Numbered from the stretch's first letter, positions 1-9,678 are shown. The stretch is 64,000 nt of DNA from an uncultured Paracoccaceae bacterium (GCA_947494675.1 CANLVP010000001.1:1-64000), one strand, 5' to 3'. The notes: generated by a model from the letters alone, not told the origin. Program-made: numbers and translations.

Positions 1-76
1 TGAGGCTGAGGCTGAGGCTGAGGCTGAGGCTGAGGCTGAGGCTGAGGCTGAGGCTGAGGCTGAGGCTGAGGCTGAG
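1..76 (+). repeat. GAGGCT hexanucleotide tandem repeat
   Basis: The first 76 bases are about 12.5 perfect copies of the 6-bp unit GAGGCT, encoding alternating Glu and Ala. Copies are identical at the third codon position, which points to recent slippage expansion and not to selection on protein composition alone. The repeat continues past the left edge. Confidence 0.95.
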
Positions 77-1567
77 GAAGTTGCTGTCGCGGACGATGCA
101 AGTGAAGAGATTGCTGACGCAGATGTTGCAGCTGATGTTTCGGATGCATTTGATGAAACTGCCACGCAGGACATCGATCTGGATGACATGTCATTCGAAG
201 AAGAGGCCGAAGAAGAAGCACAGGATATCAGTGCAGACATCGCAGCCTTCCTGTCGGACAATGACCTGACAGAAGACGCCCCTGCCGCCGTGGCCGAAGA
301 TGCTGACGACGCTGAAGCGGACGTCGCAGAAGAGCCGTCCGACGAAACCGACGCGCAAATCTCTGCCGTTCTGCGCAATCTGGAACGTGCAGGTGCTTCG
401 ATCCCTGATGACGTGACCATCACGCCCATCGCACAGGATGACGAAGAGATCGCGCAAGACGAAGACGCTGAAGTTGCTGAAGCCGAAGAAGAAGTCGCGC
501 CAAAGCCAACGCTGCGTGCGCGCATTCTGCGCGTCGCCAAACGTGTCACCCCGGCTGAGGCACAGCCCGAAGTGGCTGAGGCTGACGACGAGGTCGCAGA
601 AGATACATCCGACGACAGCACCGATCTGATGGCCGACGTCATGTCCGATATTGCAATGGCCGAAGAAGAGGACAGCGCGTCCGAAGATATGTCCGAAGAA
701 GCGTCGACCGACGAAGACTTCGGCGAGGAAAATGTCGACGCAGCAGATGACCTTGCTGCCGAGGCAGAAGCCGACCTGCAACGCGCCTTGGAAGATACCC
801 CAATGGACGCGGCAGAAGATGAAGCCGAGGCCGAAGCAAGCGCCGAAGACGACATGGACGAAGCAGAGGCGGCTGAGGCCCCAATGCAGCGTCGCAACCT
901 CTTGCCCGAAAATGATGACGCGGCCATGTCGCGGATCATGGAACAAGCGGACGAGGAACTGTCCGACCCCGACAGCAGCCGTCGTCGTGCCGCGATCGCA
1001 CAGCTCAAGGCAGCGGTCGCAGCCACCGAAGCAGCCCGCCAATTGGGTGACACGTCGCAAGACAGCAAGCCGCAAGAGGATGCGTTCCGCGACGATCTTA
1101 ACCAGGTTGTGCGCCCGCGCCGTGCCGCCCGCCCTGCCAGCGCCGAGGCCCGCAGCGAACGCCCACGCCCAGCACCGCTGAAACTGGTGGCCTCACAGCG
1201 CGTCGATGCAGCACCTGCCGCCACCGACGGCCCTGTGCAGCCACGCCGCGTCGCGATGACCAAGCCGGTCACCGAAACCGACGCTGGCAACTTTGCAGAA
1301 TTCGCCGAAGACATGGGTGCGGTTGATCTGCCCGATCTGCTGGAAGCAGCGGCGGCATATACCGCATATGTGGAAGGCTCGACCGACTTCTCGCGCCCCC
1401 AGATCATGAAAAAGGTGCAATCCACGACAGACCTTGCGTTCAGCCGCGAAGATGGCCTGCGGTCTTTCGGCACCTTGCTGCGCCAAGGCCGGATCAACAA
1501 AGCTGGCAACGGCCGCTTCCAAATTTCGGAAGAAACGCGCTTTAAGCCAGAGCAAAAGGCGGGCTGA
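2..1567 (+). CDS. Acidic Glu/Ala/Asp-rich repeat protein, C-terminal part (5' end outside window)
   Basis: Reading frame 2 is open from the left edge, so the gene starts outside the window; 521 residues are visible. It opens with a pure Glu-Ala dipeptide run encoded by a GAGGCT hexanucleotide repeat. A long highly acidic, low-complexity stretch follows, with dense Asp, Glu and Ala and very few hydrophobic residues. The last ~100 residues (about 420-521) are more ordinary and include a basic proline-rich linker and a compact terminal segment (QIMKKVQSTTDLAF, then SFGTLLRQGRI) that looks folded. I recognise no catalytic motif, signal peptide or membrane segment in the visible part. Similar acidic proteins occur in Rhodobacterales genomes as hypothetical proteins. 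A strong terminator follows directly. Function unknown; the C-terminal block is probably the functional domain. Confidence 0.8.
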   Translation, partial: EAEAEAEAEAEAEAEAEAEAEAEAEEVAVADDASEEIADADVAADVSDAFDETATQDIDLDDMSFEEEAEEEAQDISADIAAFLSDNDLTEDAPAAVAEDADDAEADVAEEPSDETDAQISAVLRNLERAGASIPDDVTITPIAQDDEEIAQDEDAEVAEAEEEVAPKPTLRARILRVAKRVTPAEAQPEVAEADDEVAEDTSDDSTDLMADVMSDIAMAEEEDSASEDMSEEASTDEDFGEENVDAADDLAAEAEADLQRALEDTPMDAAEDEAEAEASAEDDMDEAEAAEAPMQRRNLLPENDDAAMSRIMEQADEELSDPDSSRRRAAIAQLKAAVAATEAARQLGDTSQDSKPQEDAFRDDLNQVVRPRRAARPASAEARSERPRPAPLKLVASQRVDAAPAATDGPVQPRRVAMTKPVTETDAGNFAEFAEDMGAVDLPDLLEAAAAYTAYVEGSTDFSRPQIMKKVQSTTDLAFSREDGLRSFGTLLRQGRINKAGNGRFQISEETRFKPEQKAG

Positions 1568-1593
1568 TCGGACGATCACAAATCCCACCAAGG

Positions 1594-1624
1594 AAAAGGC
1601 AAAGGGCAACCTTTGCCTTTTTTG
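1594..1624 (+). terminator. Rho-independent terminator after the acidic protein gene
   Basis: Perfect 12-bp stem: left arm 1594-1605, GCAA loop 1606-1609, right arm 1610-1621. The 3' arm ends in a run of T. It lies 27 nt after the stop codon. Confidence 0.9.
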
Positions 1625-1691
1625 TTTGCATCACAAATCGCGCAACCGTTTATCGAGATTGTCTTGCCGCAGCCCACACCAAAAATGTCGT

Positions 1692-1710
1692 GCAGCCCCG
1701 AAGGGGCTGC
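1692..1710 (-). terminator. Possible terminator of the purA-DUF2842 transcript
   Basis: GCAGCCCC and GGGGCTGC form an 8-bp stem around a 3-nt loop, 10 nt downstream of the DUF2842 stop on the minus strand. A five-T run (minus strand) follows after a 6-nt gap, so it is a plausible but not textbook terminator. Confidence 0.5.
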
Positions 1711-1719
1711 GCCTTTGGG

Positions 1720-1977
1720 TCAAACGTCGTCGTGGGGGGCGTCGGGGTCAGGTTGGCCGATGCCTTTGAACAAACCCCGGAACGGCAGAGTCCATAGGAT
1801 GCCCAACCCGATGTAGATCCCAAGCTCTACCCAGAGCGAAACCTTCTGGGTCGGATCGGGGTAGATCCAGTTGATCGCACTCACCACCGCAACCACGTAA
1901 GTTGGCAAGCCCACCACAAGCACCACAAGCGCCCAGCGCTTGCGGGATTTGTAAGGGAGGCGCGAAAGGTCAAACAT
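1720..1977 (-). CDS. DUF2842 family membrane protein
   Basis: An 85-residue protein with two predicted membrane helices: about residues 15-37 and a second at 48-68 with GIYIGLGILWTLPF. A basic N-terminus (RLPYKSRKRW) suggests cytoplasmic N and C termini. Size and sequence pattern match DUF2842, a small alphaproteobacterial family of unknown function. Its ATG overlaps the purA stop (ATGA), so it is probably translated by coupling to purA. No catalytic residues are evident. Confidence 0.8.
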   Translation of the reverse strand: MFDLSRLPYKSRKRWALVVLVVGLPTYVVAVVSAINWIYPDPTQKVSLWVELGIYIGLGILWTLPFRGLFKGIGQPDPDAPHDDV

Positions 1978-3272
1978 CAGTCAGCAAAGGGGTCCGTCAC
2001 AAGGATTGTGTCGTCGCGTTCAGGTGATGTGGATACGAGTGCGACGGGACATTGGATCAGCTCTTCGATCCGGCGCACGTATTTGATCGCCTGCGCAGGC
2101 AAATCCGCCCAGGACCGCGCACCTTCGGTGGATTCCGACCAGCCCGCGATCTCTTCATAGATCGGTGTGCAGCGCGCCTGCTGGTCCGCAGCCGTCGGCA
2201 GATAATCGAGCGCCTCGCCGTCCAGCATATAGCCGGTGCAAATCTTGAGCGTCTCAAACCCGTCCAGCACGTCAAGCTTCGTCAGGGAAATGCCGTTCAC
2301 GCCCGATGTCGCGCAGGTCTGGCGCACGAGGGCCGCATCAAACCAGCCACAGCGGCGTTTCCGGCCGGTCGTGGTGCCAAATTCATGGCCCCGTTCGCCG
2401 AGGCGCTGGCCGTCGGCATCTTCCAACTCGGTCGGGAACGGGCCTTCGCCGACGCGGGTGGTGTAAGCCTTCACGATGCCCAACACGAAGTCGATGGAAC
2501 CGGGGCCGATTCCTGTGCCCGTTGCCGCCTGCCCCGCAATCACGTTGGAGGATGTGACAAAGGGATAGGTGCCAAAGTCGATGTCCAGCAATGCGCCTTG
2601 TGCGCCTTCAAACAAGATGCGTTTGCCTGCTTTGCGCTTCTCGTTAAGCACCTTCCAGACGGGGGCGGCGTAGGCCAGAATCTGCGGTGCAATCTCGCGC
2701 AGCGCGGCCAAGACGGCATCCCGGTCAACGGGCGCAATGCCGAGCCCTTTGCGCAGCGGATCATGGTGCTGCAAGGCGCGATCAACGCGGGCCTCAAGCG
2801 TTGCGGGGTCAGCGAGATCAGCGACGCGGACAGAGCGACGGCCAACTTTGTCTTCATAGGCCGGGCCAATGCCGCGACCGGTGGTGCCGATTTTGGTGCC
2901 CTGAGAGGCGGCCTCTTCCCGGGCGCGATCAAGCTCTCCGTGGATAGGCAGGATCAGCGGGGTGTTTTCGGCGATCATCAGGTTCTCGGGCGAGATATCG
3001 ACGCCTTGGCTGCGGATGCCTTCGATCTCTTTCAGCAGGTGCCAGGGGTCCAGCACAACGCCGTTGCCGATCACCGACAGCTTGCCGCCGCGCACCACGC
3101 CAGAGGGCAAGGCGTGCAATTTATAGACAGCCTCGCCGATCACCAGCGTGTGGCCTGCGTTATGCCCGCCTTGGAACCGCGCGATCACGTCGGCGCGTTC
3201 TGACAGCCAATCCACGATCTTGCCTTTACCCTCGTCGCCCCATTGCGCGCCGACGACTACCACGTTTGCCAT
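1977..3272 (-). CDS. purA: Adenylosuccinate synthetase
   Basis: PurA joins IMP and aspartate at the expense of GTP to make adenylosuccinate, the first committed step to AMP. The 431-residue length is standard. The N-terminus has the GTP-binding loop QWGDEGKGK with the catalytic Asp and Lys; an IMP-contacting segment GGHNAGHT and the later [12 protein letters not shown] and STSPERDD segments are also typical. The ATG at 3272 is chosen because AAGGGCAG lies just upstream and the family starts here; the in-frame extension to 3497 would add unrelated sequence. It forms an operon with the DUF2842 gene through an ATGA overlap. Confidence 0.97.
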   Translation of the reverse strand: MANVVVVGAQWGDEGKGKIVDWLSERADVIARFQGGHNAGHTLVIGEAVYKLHALPSGVVRGGKLSVIGNGVVLDPWHLLKEIEGIRSQGVDISPENLMIAENTPLILPIHGELDRAREEAASQGTKIGTTGRGIGPAYEDKVGRRSVRVADLADPATLEARVDRALQHHDPLRKGLGIAPVDRDAVLAALREIAPQILAYAAPVWKVLNEKRKAGKRILFEGAQGALLDIDFGTYPFVTSSNVIAGQAATGTGIGPGSIDFVLGIVKAYTTRVGEGPFPTELEDADGQRLGERGHEFGTTTGRKRRCGWFDAALVRQTCATSGVNGISLTKLDVLDGFETLKICTGYMLDGEALDYLPTAADQQARCTPIYEEIAGWSESTEGARSWADLPAQAIKYVRRIEELIQCPVALVSTSPERDDTILVTDPFAD

Positions 3273-3402
3273 GTCACTGCCCTTTGATCCTTGGGAAACC
3301 CGCGCCTCTATAGTCGCAGTGCCCGCAAGGGGAAACCGCAAAAAGCAGGTGGACAGCCCCCGCCTGCCCCGGTCAAATGCACAAAACACAAAGAGGTGGC
3401 AG

Positions 3403-3798
3403 ATGGGGTTCGTAATCAGGTGGGTGTGCGCGTTGGCGTTGCTGGCGGCCACATATAACCCAACGCAGTGGAATTTCACCCGGTGGAGCATGGCCAACTG
3501 GGACAGCCAATTGCCGCTGACGGTGCTTTTTGGGTTGGTCCTGCTGATCGGCTACATCATCTATCTGCGCGCCACGTTGCGGTCGATTGGTCTGTTTGGG
3601 ATGCTGCTGATTCTGGCGGTCGTCGGCACGTTATTGTGGGTGCTTTACGATTTTGGCTGGCTCAATCTGCAGAACCCAAGCGTGAATACATGGATCGCCA
3701 TTCTGGCCTTGTCGCTGGTGCTGGCCGTGGGTCTGTCGTGGTCGATTGTCCGGCGGCGTTTGTCGGGTCAGGCGGATGTCGACGACATTGATGAATAG
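3403..3798 (+). CDS. DUF6524-like small integral membrane protein
   Basis: A 131-residue membrane protein with about four hydrophobic helices: near residues 5-17, 34-52, 57-80 and 93-112. The N-terminal signature [13 protein letters not shown] resembles the DUF6524 family of Rhodobacterales. It ends in a short acidic tail (DVDDIDE) after a basic RRR stop-transfer segment. Start 3403 follows a purine-rich AAGAGGTGG ribosome site; an in-frame extension upstream would run into the purA promoter. It is divergent from purA. Function unknown. Confidence 0.75.
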   Translation: MGFVIRWVCALALLAATYNPTQWNFTRWSMANWDSQLPLTVLFGLVLLIGYIIYLRATLRSIGLFGMLLILAVVGTLLWVLYDFGWLNLQNPSVNTWIAILALSLVLAVGLSWSIVRRRLSGQADVDDIDE

Positions 3799-3876
3799 CG
3801 ATCCGTTTTGAGGGTTGCGACAAACCGCGCTGGCCATTAGATACCCATCGTTCCCGCAAGCCCTGAAAGGCCGCCC

Positions 3877-4227
3877 ATGGAAAACGTTGTTCTTGTCGTT
3901 CACCTTATTCTGGCGCTCAGCCTGATCGGTGCTGTGTTGTTGCAGCGCTCTGAAGGCGGCGGTTTGGGCATTGGCGGTGGCGGCGGTGCGGCGGGCGCAC
4001 GGCCTGCATCCACGGCCATGGGCAAGTTCACATGGATTTTGGCCATCGGGTTCATCGCGACATCCATCGCGCTGACGATCATCGCGGCAGAGAAATCGGC
4101 GGGTGCTTCGGTGCTGGATCGCTTGCAGGACGCGCCGGCCTCTGCGCCAGCAGCCACCCCTGATCTGGGTGAAAACCTGTTGCCGCCTTCAAGCGATGAC
4201 GCGCCGCTGGTGCCGTCGGGCAACTAA
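3877..4227 (+). CDS. secG: Preprotein translocase subunit SecG
   Basis: SecG is the small non-essential subunit of the SecYEG channel in the inner membrane and helps SecA-driven translocation. The 116-residue protein has two helices (about 3-20 and 50-70) joined by the diagnostic cytoplasmic loop [18 protein letters not shown] variable Ala/Pro-rich tail ends it. It sits directly upstream of pyrG, a common alphaproteobacterial arrangement. SecG loops are often Gly-rich, so the low-complexity run is normal here. Confidence 0.95.
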   Translation: MENVVLVVHLILALSLIGAVLLQRSEGGGLGIGGGGGAAGARPASTAMGKFTWILAIGFIATSIALTIIAAEKSAGASVLDRLQDAPASAPAATPDLGENLLPPSSDDAPLVPSGN

Positions 4228-4394
4228 GCCCTTCAAAAGACACAAGTTGTGGCCGTAGACGCGTTTGCGGCCACAGGATGTTGCGTTCACGGGTTGCGCA
4301 GCAGGGCCGAATCCGGCTATTCTTAAATCCCGTGGAGATGCGCACCGATAGGCGTGCAAACCAAGAATATTTTGGCACGGGAGCCCCAAGAGCA

Positions 4395-6038
4395 ATGGCG
4401 CGTTTTATCTTTATCACCGGTGGTGTTGTGTCTTCGCTTGGCAAGGGGCTGGCCTCTGCCGCGTTGGGGGCGCTGTTGCAGGCGCGGGGCTATTCGGTGC
4501 GCTTGCGCAAGCTTGACCCCTATCTGAACGTCGACCCCGGCACGATGTCGCCCTTTGAACATGGTGAGGTGTTTGTGACTGATGATGGCGCAGAGACCGA
4601 TCTGGATCTGGGCCATTACGAGCGGTTTACCGGCGTGCCTGCGTCCAAGACGGATTCGGTATCCTCGGGGCGGATTTATTCCGACGTGCTCGAAAAAGAG
4701 CGGCGCGGCGATTATCTGGGCAAGACCATTCAGGTGGTTCCCCATGTGACCAACCAGATCAAGGATTTCATCCGGATTGGCGAAGATGACGTGGATTTCA
4801 TGCTGTGTGAAATTGGCGGCACCGTGGGCGATATCGAAGGCCTGCCGTTCTTTGAGGCGATCCGGCAATTCAGCCATGACAAGCCGCGCGGCCAATGCAT
4901 TTTCATGCATCTGACTTTGCTGCCCTATCTAGCGGCCTCTGGCGAGCTCAAGACAAAGCCGACGCAGCACTCGGTCAAGGAATTGCAGTCCATCGGGATC
5001 GCGCCCGATATTCTGGTTTGCCGATCAGAGCAGCCGATCCCGGAGAAAGAGCGCGAGAAGATCGCACTGTTCTGTAATGTCCGCAAAGAGGCGGTTGTGG
5101 CGGCCTATGATCTGAAATCGATCTATGAGGCGCCGCTGGCGTACCACGATCAGGGATTGGATCAGGCCGTGTTGGATGCGTTCCAGATCAACCCCGCGCC
5201 GCAGCCAAAGCTTGAGATTTGGCACGACGTGTTTGACCGTATTCACAACCCCGAAGGCAAAGTGAAGGTCGCCATTGTTGGCAAGTATACCCAACTTGAG
5301 GACGCCTATAAATCCATCGCAGAGGCGCTGACCCATGGCGGCATGGCCAACCGGGTCAAGGTCAAGATTGAATGGGTCGATGCAGAGCTATTCGACAAGG
5401 AAGATGCCGCCCCCTATCTGGAAGGGTTCCACGCCATTCTGGTCCCCGGCGGCTTTGGCGAGCGTGGCACCGAAGGCAAGATCAAGGCGGCACAATTCGC
5501 CCGCGAAAAGAATGTCCCCTACCTTGGGATTTGCCTTGGCATGCAGATGGCCGTGATCGAGGCCGCCCGCAATGTCGCCGGGATCAAGGATGCCGGGTCA
5601 GAGGAATTTGACCATGAAGCGGGGAAAAAGCGTTTTGAACCCGTGGTTTATCACCTGAAGGAATGGGTGCAGGGCAACCATCTGGTGGCGCGCAAGGCTG
5701 ATGACGACAAGGGCGGGACCATGCGTTTGGGGGCCTATGATGCGACCCTTGCCGAAGGGTCCAAGGTGGCCGAGGTTTACGACAGCACCACCATCGAAGA
5801 GCGGCACCGCCACCGCTATGAGGTGGACATCAAGTATCGCGACAAGCTGGAAAAAGCTGGTTTGCAGTTTTCGGGCATGTCGCCGGATGGCAAGCTGCCC
5901 GAGATCGTGGAATGGTCCGACCATCCGTGGTTCATCGGCGTGCAGTTCCACCCCGAGCTGAAGTCAAAACCCTTTGCACCGCATCCGCTGTTTGACGGAT
6001 TTGTCAAAGCGGCGGTGGAGAATTCGCGGCTGGTCTAG
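4395..6038 (+). CDS. pyrG: CTP synthase
   Basis: PyrG converts UTP to CTP using ATP and glutamine. The 547-residue protein has the N-terminal synthetase domain ([19 protein letters not shown]-loop, [23 protein letters not shown]) and a C-terminal class I amidotransferase domain with nucleophile motif GICLGMQ and the His/Glu pair in VQFHPELKS. The start at 4395 matches the invariant family N-terminus; the 39 codons available upstream are not typical. It is about 170 nt after secG and may be cotranscribed with it. Confidence 0.98.
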   Translation: MARFIFITGGVVSSLGKGLASAALGALLQARGYSVRLRKLDPYLNVDPGTMSPFEHGEVFVTDDGAETDLDLGHYERFTGVPASKTDSVSSGRIYSDVLEKERRGDYLGKTIQVVPHVTNQIKDFIRIGEDDVDFMLCEIGGTVGDIEGLPFFEAIRQFSHDKPRGQCIFMHLTLLPYLAASGELKTKPTQHSVKELQSIGIAPDILVCRSEQPIPEKEREKIALFCNVRKEAVVAAYDLKSIYEAPLAYHDQGLDQAVLDAFQINPAPQPKLEIWHDVFDRIHNPEGKVKVAIVGKYTQLEDAYKSIAEALTHGGMANRVKVKIEWVDAELFDKEDAAPYLEGFHAILVPGGFGERGTEGKIKAAQFAREKNVPYLGICLGMQMAVIEAARNVAGIKDAGSEEFDHEAGKKRFEPVVYHLKEWVQGNHLVARKADDDKGGTMRLGAYDATLAEGSKVAEVYDSTTIEERHRHRYEVDIKYRDKLEKAGLQFSGMSPDGKLPEIVEWSDHPWFIGVQFHPELKSKPFAPHPLFDGFVKAAVENSRLV

Positions 6039-6140
6039 GATTGCGCCTGCGGCGCCCCTGCGGGGCGGGGCGCGCAGACCTTATGTCGCGCTTTTGACCA
6101 GCGTCGTGTCTTGGATATTTTTGAACCAAAAAGCCGGGGG

Positions 6141-6881
6141 TTAGAACCCGAAGGAGAAGTCGCGCGTCACCACAAGGCCGACCGTGACCTGGTCGGTGGA
6201 TTGGGTGATCGGACTTCTCGCGGCGTCGCCCAGCAATTCGTCATAGCGCAGCGTGCCGGTCAGGCCCCAATCCGGGGTCAGATCGTATGCGGCGCTGATC
6301 TCAAACCCGCGAGAGAGGACCCCACTTGAAGGCGTGAAGGCGGTGAAACTGCTCGCCGCGGCCTCTGCTGCTGTAACGCCGAAATAGGTGCCGGCGTAGT
6401 CTTCGTCACCCGCCAAAAGGCGTGGACCTGCGCGCAGGGTCAGCACGTCGGAGGGGTAAAAGATCAGGTCGCCGCCGATTTCGCCCACGTAGCCTTCGTG
6501 CCCGCCAAGACCGCGCCGCGCGACAGCATAGACGTCAAAATTGCTGCCGGTGTAGGTGACGCCGCCGCCGACCTCGATCGCGGGATCAATGTCTGCAAGG
6601 CCGGTCAGTTCTGCGTAATCGTCCGCGCTGCGCGGGCCGATGTAGCGAAAGGAGCCGGTAAACCCAAGGCCCAGGCTTTCCTCATTACTTGTGCCAAGCG
6701 AGCCAAGCTTAAAACGTTGCAGTTTGAAGCTGCCCGTGGGCCCGGTGACATTGCCGTCTGCGCCGAAGTAGCCCGGAGAGGATTGGGCGCCCAGGCCAAG
6801 GTTAAAGGCGATGCCTGCGGCCCCGTCCTGCGCGAAGGCAGGTGTGGTCGTCAGCAGAAGAGCAATGATCGCGGTGCGCAT
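6141..6881 (-). CDS. MipA/OmpV family outer-membrane protein
   Basis: A 246-residue protein with a signal peptide cleaved near TPAFA-QD (residue ~17) followed by alternating beta-strand sequence ending in a terminal Phe (RDFSFGF), typical of an outer-membrane barrel. The opening YFGADGNVTGP and the repeated GLTGTLRYDELLGDAA pattern resemble MipA/OmpV proteins (MltA-interacting or osmo/peptide-responsive porin-like barrels). It is monocistronic and convergent with pyrG. Actual role unknown. Confidence 0.8.
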   Translation of the reverse strand: MRTAIIALLLTTTPAFAQDGAAGIAFNLGLGAQSSPGYFGADGNVTGPTGSFKLQRFKLGSLGTSNEESLGLGFTGSFRYIGPRSADDYAELTGLADIDPAIEVGGGVTYTGSNFDVYAVARRGLGGHEGYVGEIGGDLIFYPSDVLTLRAGPRLLAGDEDYAGTYFGVTAAEAAASSFTAFTPSSGVLSRGFEISAAYDLTPDWGLTGTLRYDELLGDAARSPITQSTDQVTVGLVVTRDFSFGF

Positions 6882-6971
6882 GGCGGAATCCTTTGTCTGC
6901 GGATCAAACTAGTTGGTTCAACAGTGACTGCAAGGGTTGGCGCGCCCGGATATTCCCCCTAAAGCAAGATC

Positions 6972-7751
6972 ATGCTGTCCTACCAACATCTTTATCACGC
7001 AGGCAATTTGGCTGACGTTCACAAGCACGCGATGCTGGCGTGGATGCTGGCCTATCTGACGCGCAAGGATAAGCCGCTCAGCTATCTTGAGACCCATGCA
7101 GGGCGCGCGCTTTATGATTTGGGAGCGGATGAGGCGATCAAAACAGGTGAAGCGGCACAGGGCATCGAAAAGGTGGCTGGCTGGTTTGCGGAGGATCACC
7201 CCTATGCGCAGGCGCTGGCAAAGGTGCGGGCCGCACATGGGGCAAGAGCCTATCCCGGATCACCGCTGCTGGCCGCAGAATTGTTGCGGTTTGAGGACAG
7301 CCTGACATTGGCAGAGCTGCATCCGCAGGAATGCGCCGCATTGACCACGGCCATGGCCCCCTACCCCGCGACGGTCGTGCAGCGGGATGGATTTGCCGAA
7401 GCACTGAGCCGCACGCCGCCTGACCCGCGCCGGGGATTGTTGCTGTGTGATCCCTCGTTTGAGGTGAAGACCGATTACCAGACGATTCCCGACTTTTTAG
7501 CCAAGCTGCACCGGCGCTGGAACGTTGGCATTCTTGTGCTGTGGTATCCAGTACTGACCAGTGCACCCCACAAACCGATGGTGCAGGCCTTGCAAGCCGC
7601 GATCCCCACTGGGCTGACCCATGAAGTTGGGTTTCCGCCCGCGCGGGAAGGTCATGGGATGATCGGTTCGGGGCTCTTTGTCGTCAACGCGCCCTACGGT
7701 TTTGCAGAAGAGGCCGCCGCATTAGGCCAAAAGTTCGCACAATTACGCTGA
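6972..7751 (+). CDS. rlmJ: 23S rRNA (adenine2030-N6)-methyltransferase RlmJ
   Basis: RlmJ methylates A2030 of 23S rRNA with S-adenosylmethionine. The N-terminus MLSYQHLYHAGNLADVHKH is the family hallmark and LSYLETHAGRALYDL matches the SAM-binding region. The usual catalytic DPPY motif appears as DPSF (LLCDPSFEVK, about residues 161-170). The 259-residue length is close to the family norm. It is transcribed divergently from the porin gene and followed closely by an exported hypothetical protein. Confidence 0.93.
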   Translation: MLSYQHLYHAGNLADVHKHAMLAWMLAYLTRKDKPLSYLETHAGRALYDLGADEAIKTGEAAQGIEKVAGWFAEDHPYAQALAKVRAAHGARAYPGSPLLAAELLRFEDSLTLAELHPQECAALTTAMAPYPATVVQRDGFAEALSRTPPDPRRGLLLCDPSFEVKTDYQTIPDFLAKLHRRWNVGILVLWYPVLTSAPHKPMVQALQAAIPTGLTHEVGFPPAREGHGMIGSGLFVVNAPYGFAEEAAALGQKFAQLR

Positions 7752-7771
7752 AACCGTGCTAGATTGCGCCC

Positions 7772-8413
7772 ATGTGGCGTTTGATCTTGCTGTTCCTGCC
7801 CCTGCCCGTGCTGGCCTGCGACCGGCCGGTGTGCCTGATCCCGGCGGAGGATCAGTTTTTTGCACGCGAAATCACCTTTGACGATCAGCCTTCTGGCTTT
7901 GGGGCCGGGCGGATGGTGAGCGGCGTGATGATGCTGGATGGGGCGCAAATCGGCGAGCGGTTTGCCGGGCAATATGTGCGCGATGACGCGGGCTTTGACC
8001 GGGTTGAGGGTGCGCCACTGGCCCCTTTGCAGGTGGTGGCCGGGGAAGAGACGCAGAATATGACGGTGATCCGTCTGGCAGATACCGCCGTTTTGTCGGG
8101 CGATGGATCGGCAGGATACCCCAAGCGCGAAGCGACGGGCGAAGGTGCTTTGGCGGTGCTGTTTGATCGCGACCAGGTGGCGCTGCGGTTCGATCTGCGT
8201 GGTGGTGAAGACGGTGCGGCGACCGTGCTGTTTTTGCGCCGCGATGGCAGCCTGATCGATACCGCGCAGTTGGAGCCGCTGTCAGAGGCAGTCTATGCCT
8301 TTACCCGCCAAGATGGCGCGCGCGATATCGCCGGGATTGTTTTGACCAATGCGGACCCTGACGGCATCGCGCTGGACACGCTGTTGTTTGATGGTGTGGA
8401 TCAGCTCAGTTGA
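7772..8413 (+). CDS. Exported hypothetical protein
   Basis: A 213-residue protein with a very short hydrophobic signal (MWRLILLFLPLPVLAC). The VLAC could be a lipobox with Cys16 lipidated, or Cys16 could pair with Cys21 after normal cleavage. The rest is beta-rich (ITFDDQPSGFGAGR, VIRLADTAVLSGDG), reminiscent of exported carbohydrate-binding or PEP-CTERM-like domains, but I do not recognise a family with certainty. It begins 20 nt after rlmJ and may be cotranscribed. Confidence 0.65.
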   Translation: MWRLILLFLPLPVLACDRPVCLIPAEDQFFAREITFDDQPSGFGAGRMVSGVMMLDGAQIGERFAGQYVRDDAGFDRVEGAPLAPLQVVAGEETQNMTVIRLADTAVLSGDGSAGYPKREATGEGALAVLFDRDQVALRFDLRGGEDGAATVLFLRRDGSLIDTAQLEPLSEAVYAFTRQDGARDIAGIVLTNADPDGIALDTLLFDGVDQLS

Positions 8414-8461
8414 TGAAGACTTGGGCTGGATCAACGCAGCGCCGCGTCCTATATCGTGCTC

Positions 8462-8896
8462 ATGTTTGGTGATTTCCTAAAGCGGCTGACCGCCCCGACC
8501 CCTGAACCCATGGTTGATAGTGACGCACGGCTGGCGCTTGGCGCTTTGCTGGTTCGACTTGCGCGCGCGGATGGCCATTTTGATGCGGACGAAAAGGCGC
8601 GGATCAAGGCGATCCTTGAACAGCGCTATAGCCTTGCAGACGCCAGTGACCTGCTGGCTGACTGCGAAGTGCTAGAGGCCGAAGCCCCTGATACGGTGCG
8701 GTTTACCCGCGCGATCAAGGATGCTGTGGCTTACGAGGACCGCCTTGGTGTGATCGCCGCCATGTGGGAGGTCGTGCTGGCTGATGGCAAGCGCGATGCT
8801 GAAGAGAACAGCCTAATGCGGATGGTCGCCCCGATGCTCGGGGTTGAGGATCAGGACAGCAACGCCGCCCGCCGCCGGATCGAAGCCCGGCAATGA
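8462..8896 (+). CDS. TerB/DjlA-like helical domain protein
   Basis: A 144-residue all-helical protein with the duplicated acidic pattern of TerB-like domains: LVRLARADGHFDADEKARI near residue 30-48 and MWEVVLADGKRDAEENSLM near 100-118. These Asp-rich turns are predicted metal sites in the family, which is linked to tellurite resistance and stress but mostly uncharacterised. ATG 8462 is preferred over the GTG two codons upstream. It overlaps the next gene by ATGA. Confidence 0.85.
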   Translation: MFGDFLKRLTAPTPEPMVDSDARLALGALLVRLARADGHFDADEKARIKAILEQRYSLADASDLLADCEVLEAEAPDTVRFTRAIKDAVAYEDRLGVIAAMWEVVLADGKRDAEENSLMRMVAPMLGVEDQDSNAARRRIEARQ

Positions 8897-9645
8897 TCGC
8901 AAGTCTGCCGATGTATGACCGCCCGGCGAACGCCGCGGCGCATGACCGGCTTTGGGCAGGGATCAGGAACCGGCTGCGTGATGCGGGCGTGAAGGCGCCC
9001 GAGGCGTTGGACCGCGAGGTGCTTTATCGTGACAGCTGGAGCCGTGATGATCTGGTGCTGGGCCAGATTTGTGTGCTGCCATGGCAGCAGTGGTTCAAGG
9101 GCAAGCTGACGTTGATTGGGGCCAGTGATTATGGCGTAGAGGGCTGCCCGCCGGGGTTCTTTAACGCCGTCATGGTGGCCCGTGCCGATGATCCGCGCGA
9201 CGCGAAAACCCTCGTCAAAGGGCGCTTTGCTGCCAATGCGCGGCATTCGCAATCGGGCTACGGGGCAGCAATGAACTTTGCCACCCGCATGGGGCTGGTG
9301 CTGCCTGACCCCGTGATCACCGGGGCGCATGATGCCAGTGTCGCAATGGTGGCACAGGGTAAGGCTGACTTTAGCTTTATCGATGCCCATACGTTTTGGA
9401 TGCAGCAACGCGATTTGCCTGCCGCGCAGGCCTGCCGGATCGTGCATCGCACGCGGCCCGTGCCGGGGCAAAGCTTTGTCACTAAGCTGGGAAACGATGC
9501 TGATCTCTACTTTGCCGCGATCAACGACGCGATTGCAGGGCTGGATCAGGCGGATCGCGACACGCTGGGCCTACGCGGGATCATCCGGCTCGCGCCCGAG
9601 GCCTATGACATCGCGATTGCGCCGGGCGTTGCATTTCCCGGCTAA
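8893..9645 (+). CDS. PhnD-like phosphate/phosphonate-type substrate-binding domain protein without signal peptide
   Basis: A 250-residue protein resembling the PhnD family of periplasmic binding proteins: ASLPMYDRP at the start, GRFAANARHSQSGYGA in the ligand-cleft region and GKADFSFIDAHTF near residue 157-169. Unlike transport PhnD it has no hydrophobic signal peptide. Such soluble forms occur in Rhodobacterales. Its ATG overlaps the TerB-like stop, and an ABC ATPase follows 33 nt later, but the ATPase is of the amino-acid type, so a functional link is uncertain. Confidence 0.75.
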   Translation: MIASLPMYDRPANAAAHDRLWAGIRNRLRDAGVKAPEALDREVLYRDSWSRDDLVLGQICVLPWQQWFKGKLTLIGASDYGVEGCPPGFFNAVMVARADDPRDAKTLVKGRFAANARHSQSGYGAAMNFATRMGLVLPDPVITGAHDASVAMVAQGKADFSFIDAHTFWMQQRDLPAAQACRIVHRTRPVPGQSFVTKLGNDADLYFAAINDAIAGLDQADRDTLGLRGIIRLAPEAYDIAIAPGVAFPG

Positions 9646-9678
9646 CTCAGCCCAAAGTGGCACAGCAAAGGGGACCGC

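Noticed and set aside
191-1075. 294-codon minus-strand frame opposite the acidic repeat protein
   Set aside because: Cys/Phe/Gly-rich translation is what GAG/GCT codons give on the other strand.
2052-3203. 383-codon plus-strand frame opposite purA
   Set aside because: Antisense shadow with no recognisable domain; purA is unambiguous.
6053-6067. GC-rich hairpin (CGCCCC/GGGGCG) after pyrG as a terminator
   Set aside because: Short stem in a run of GC, with no T tract and several alternative pairings.
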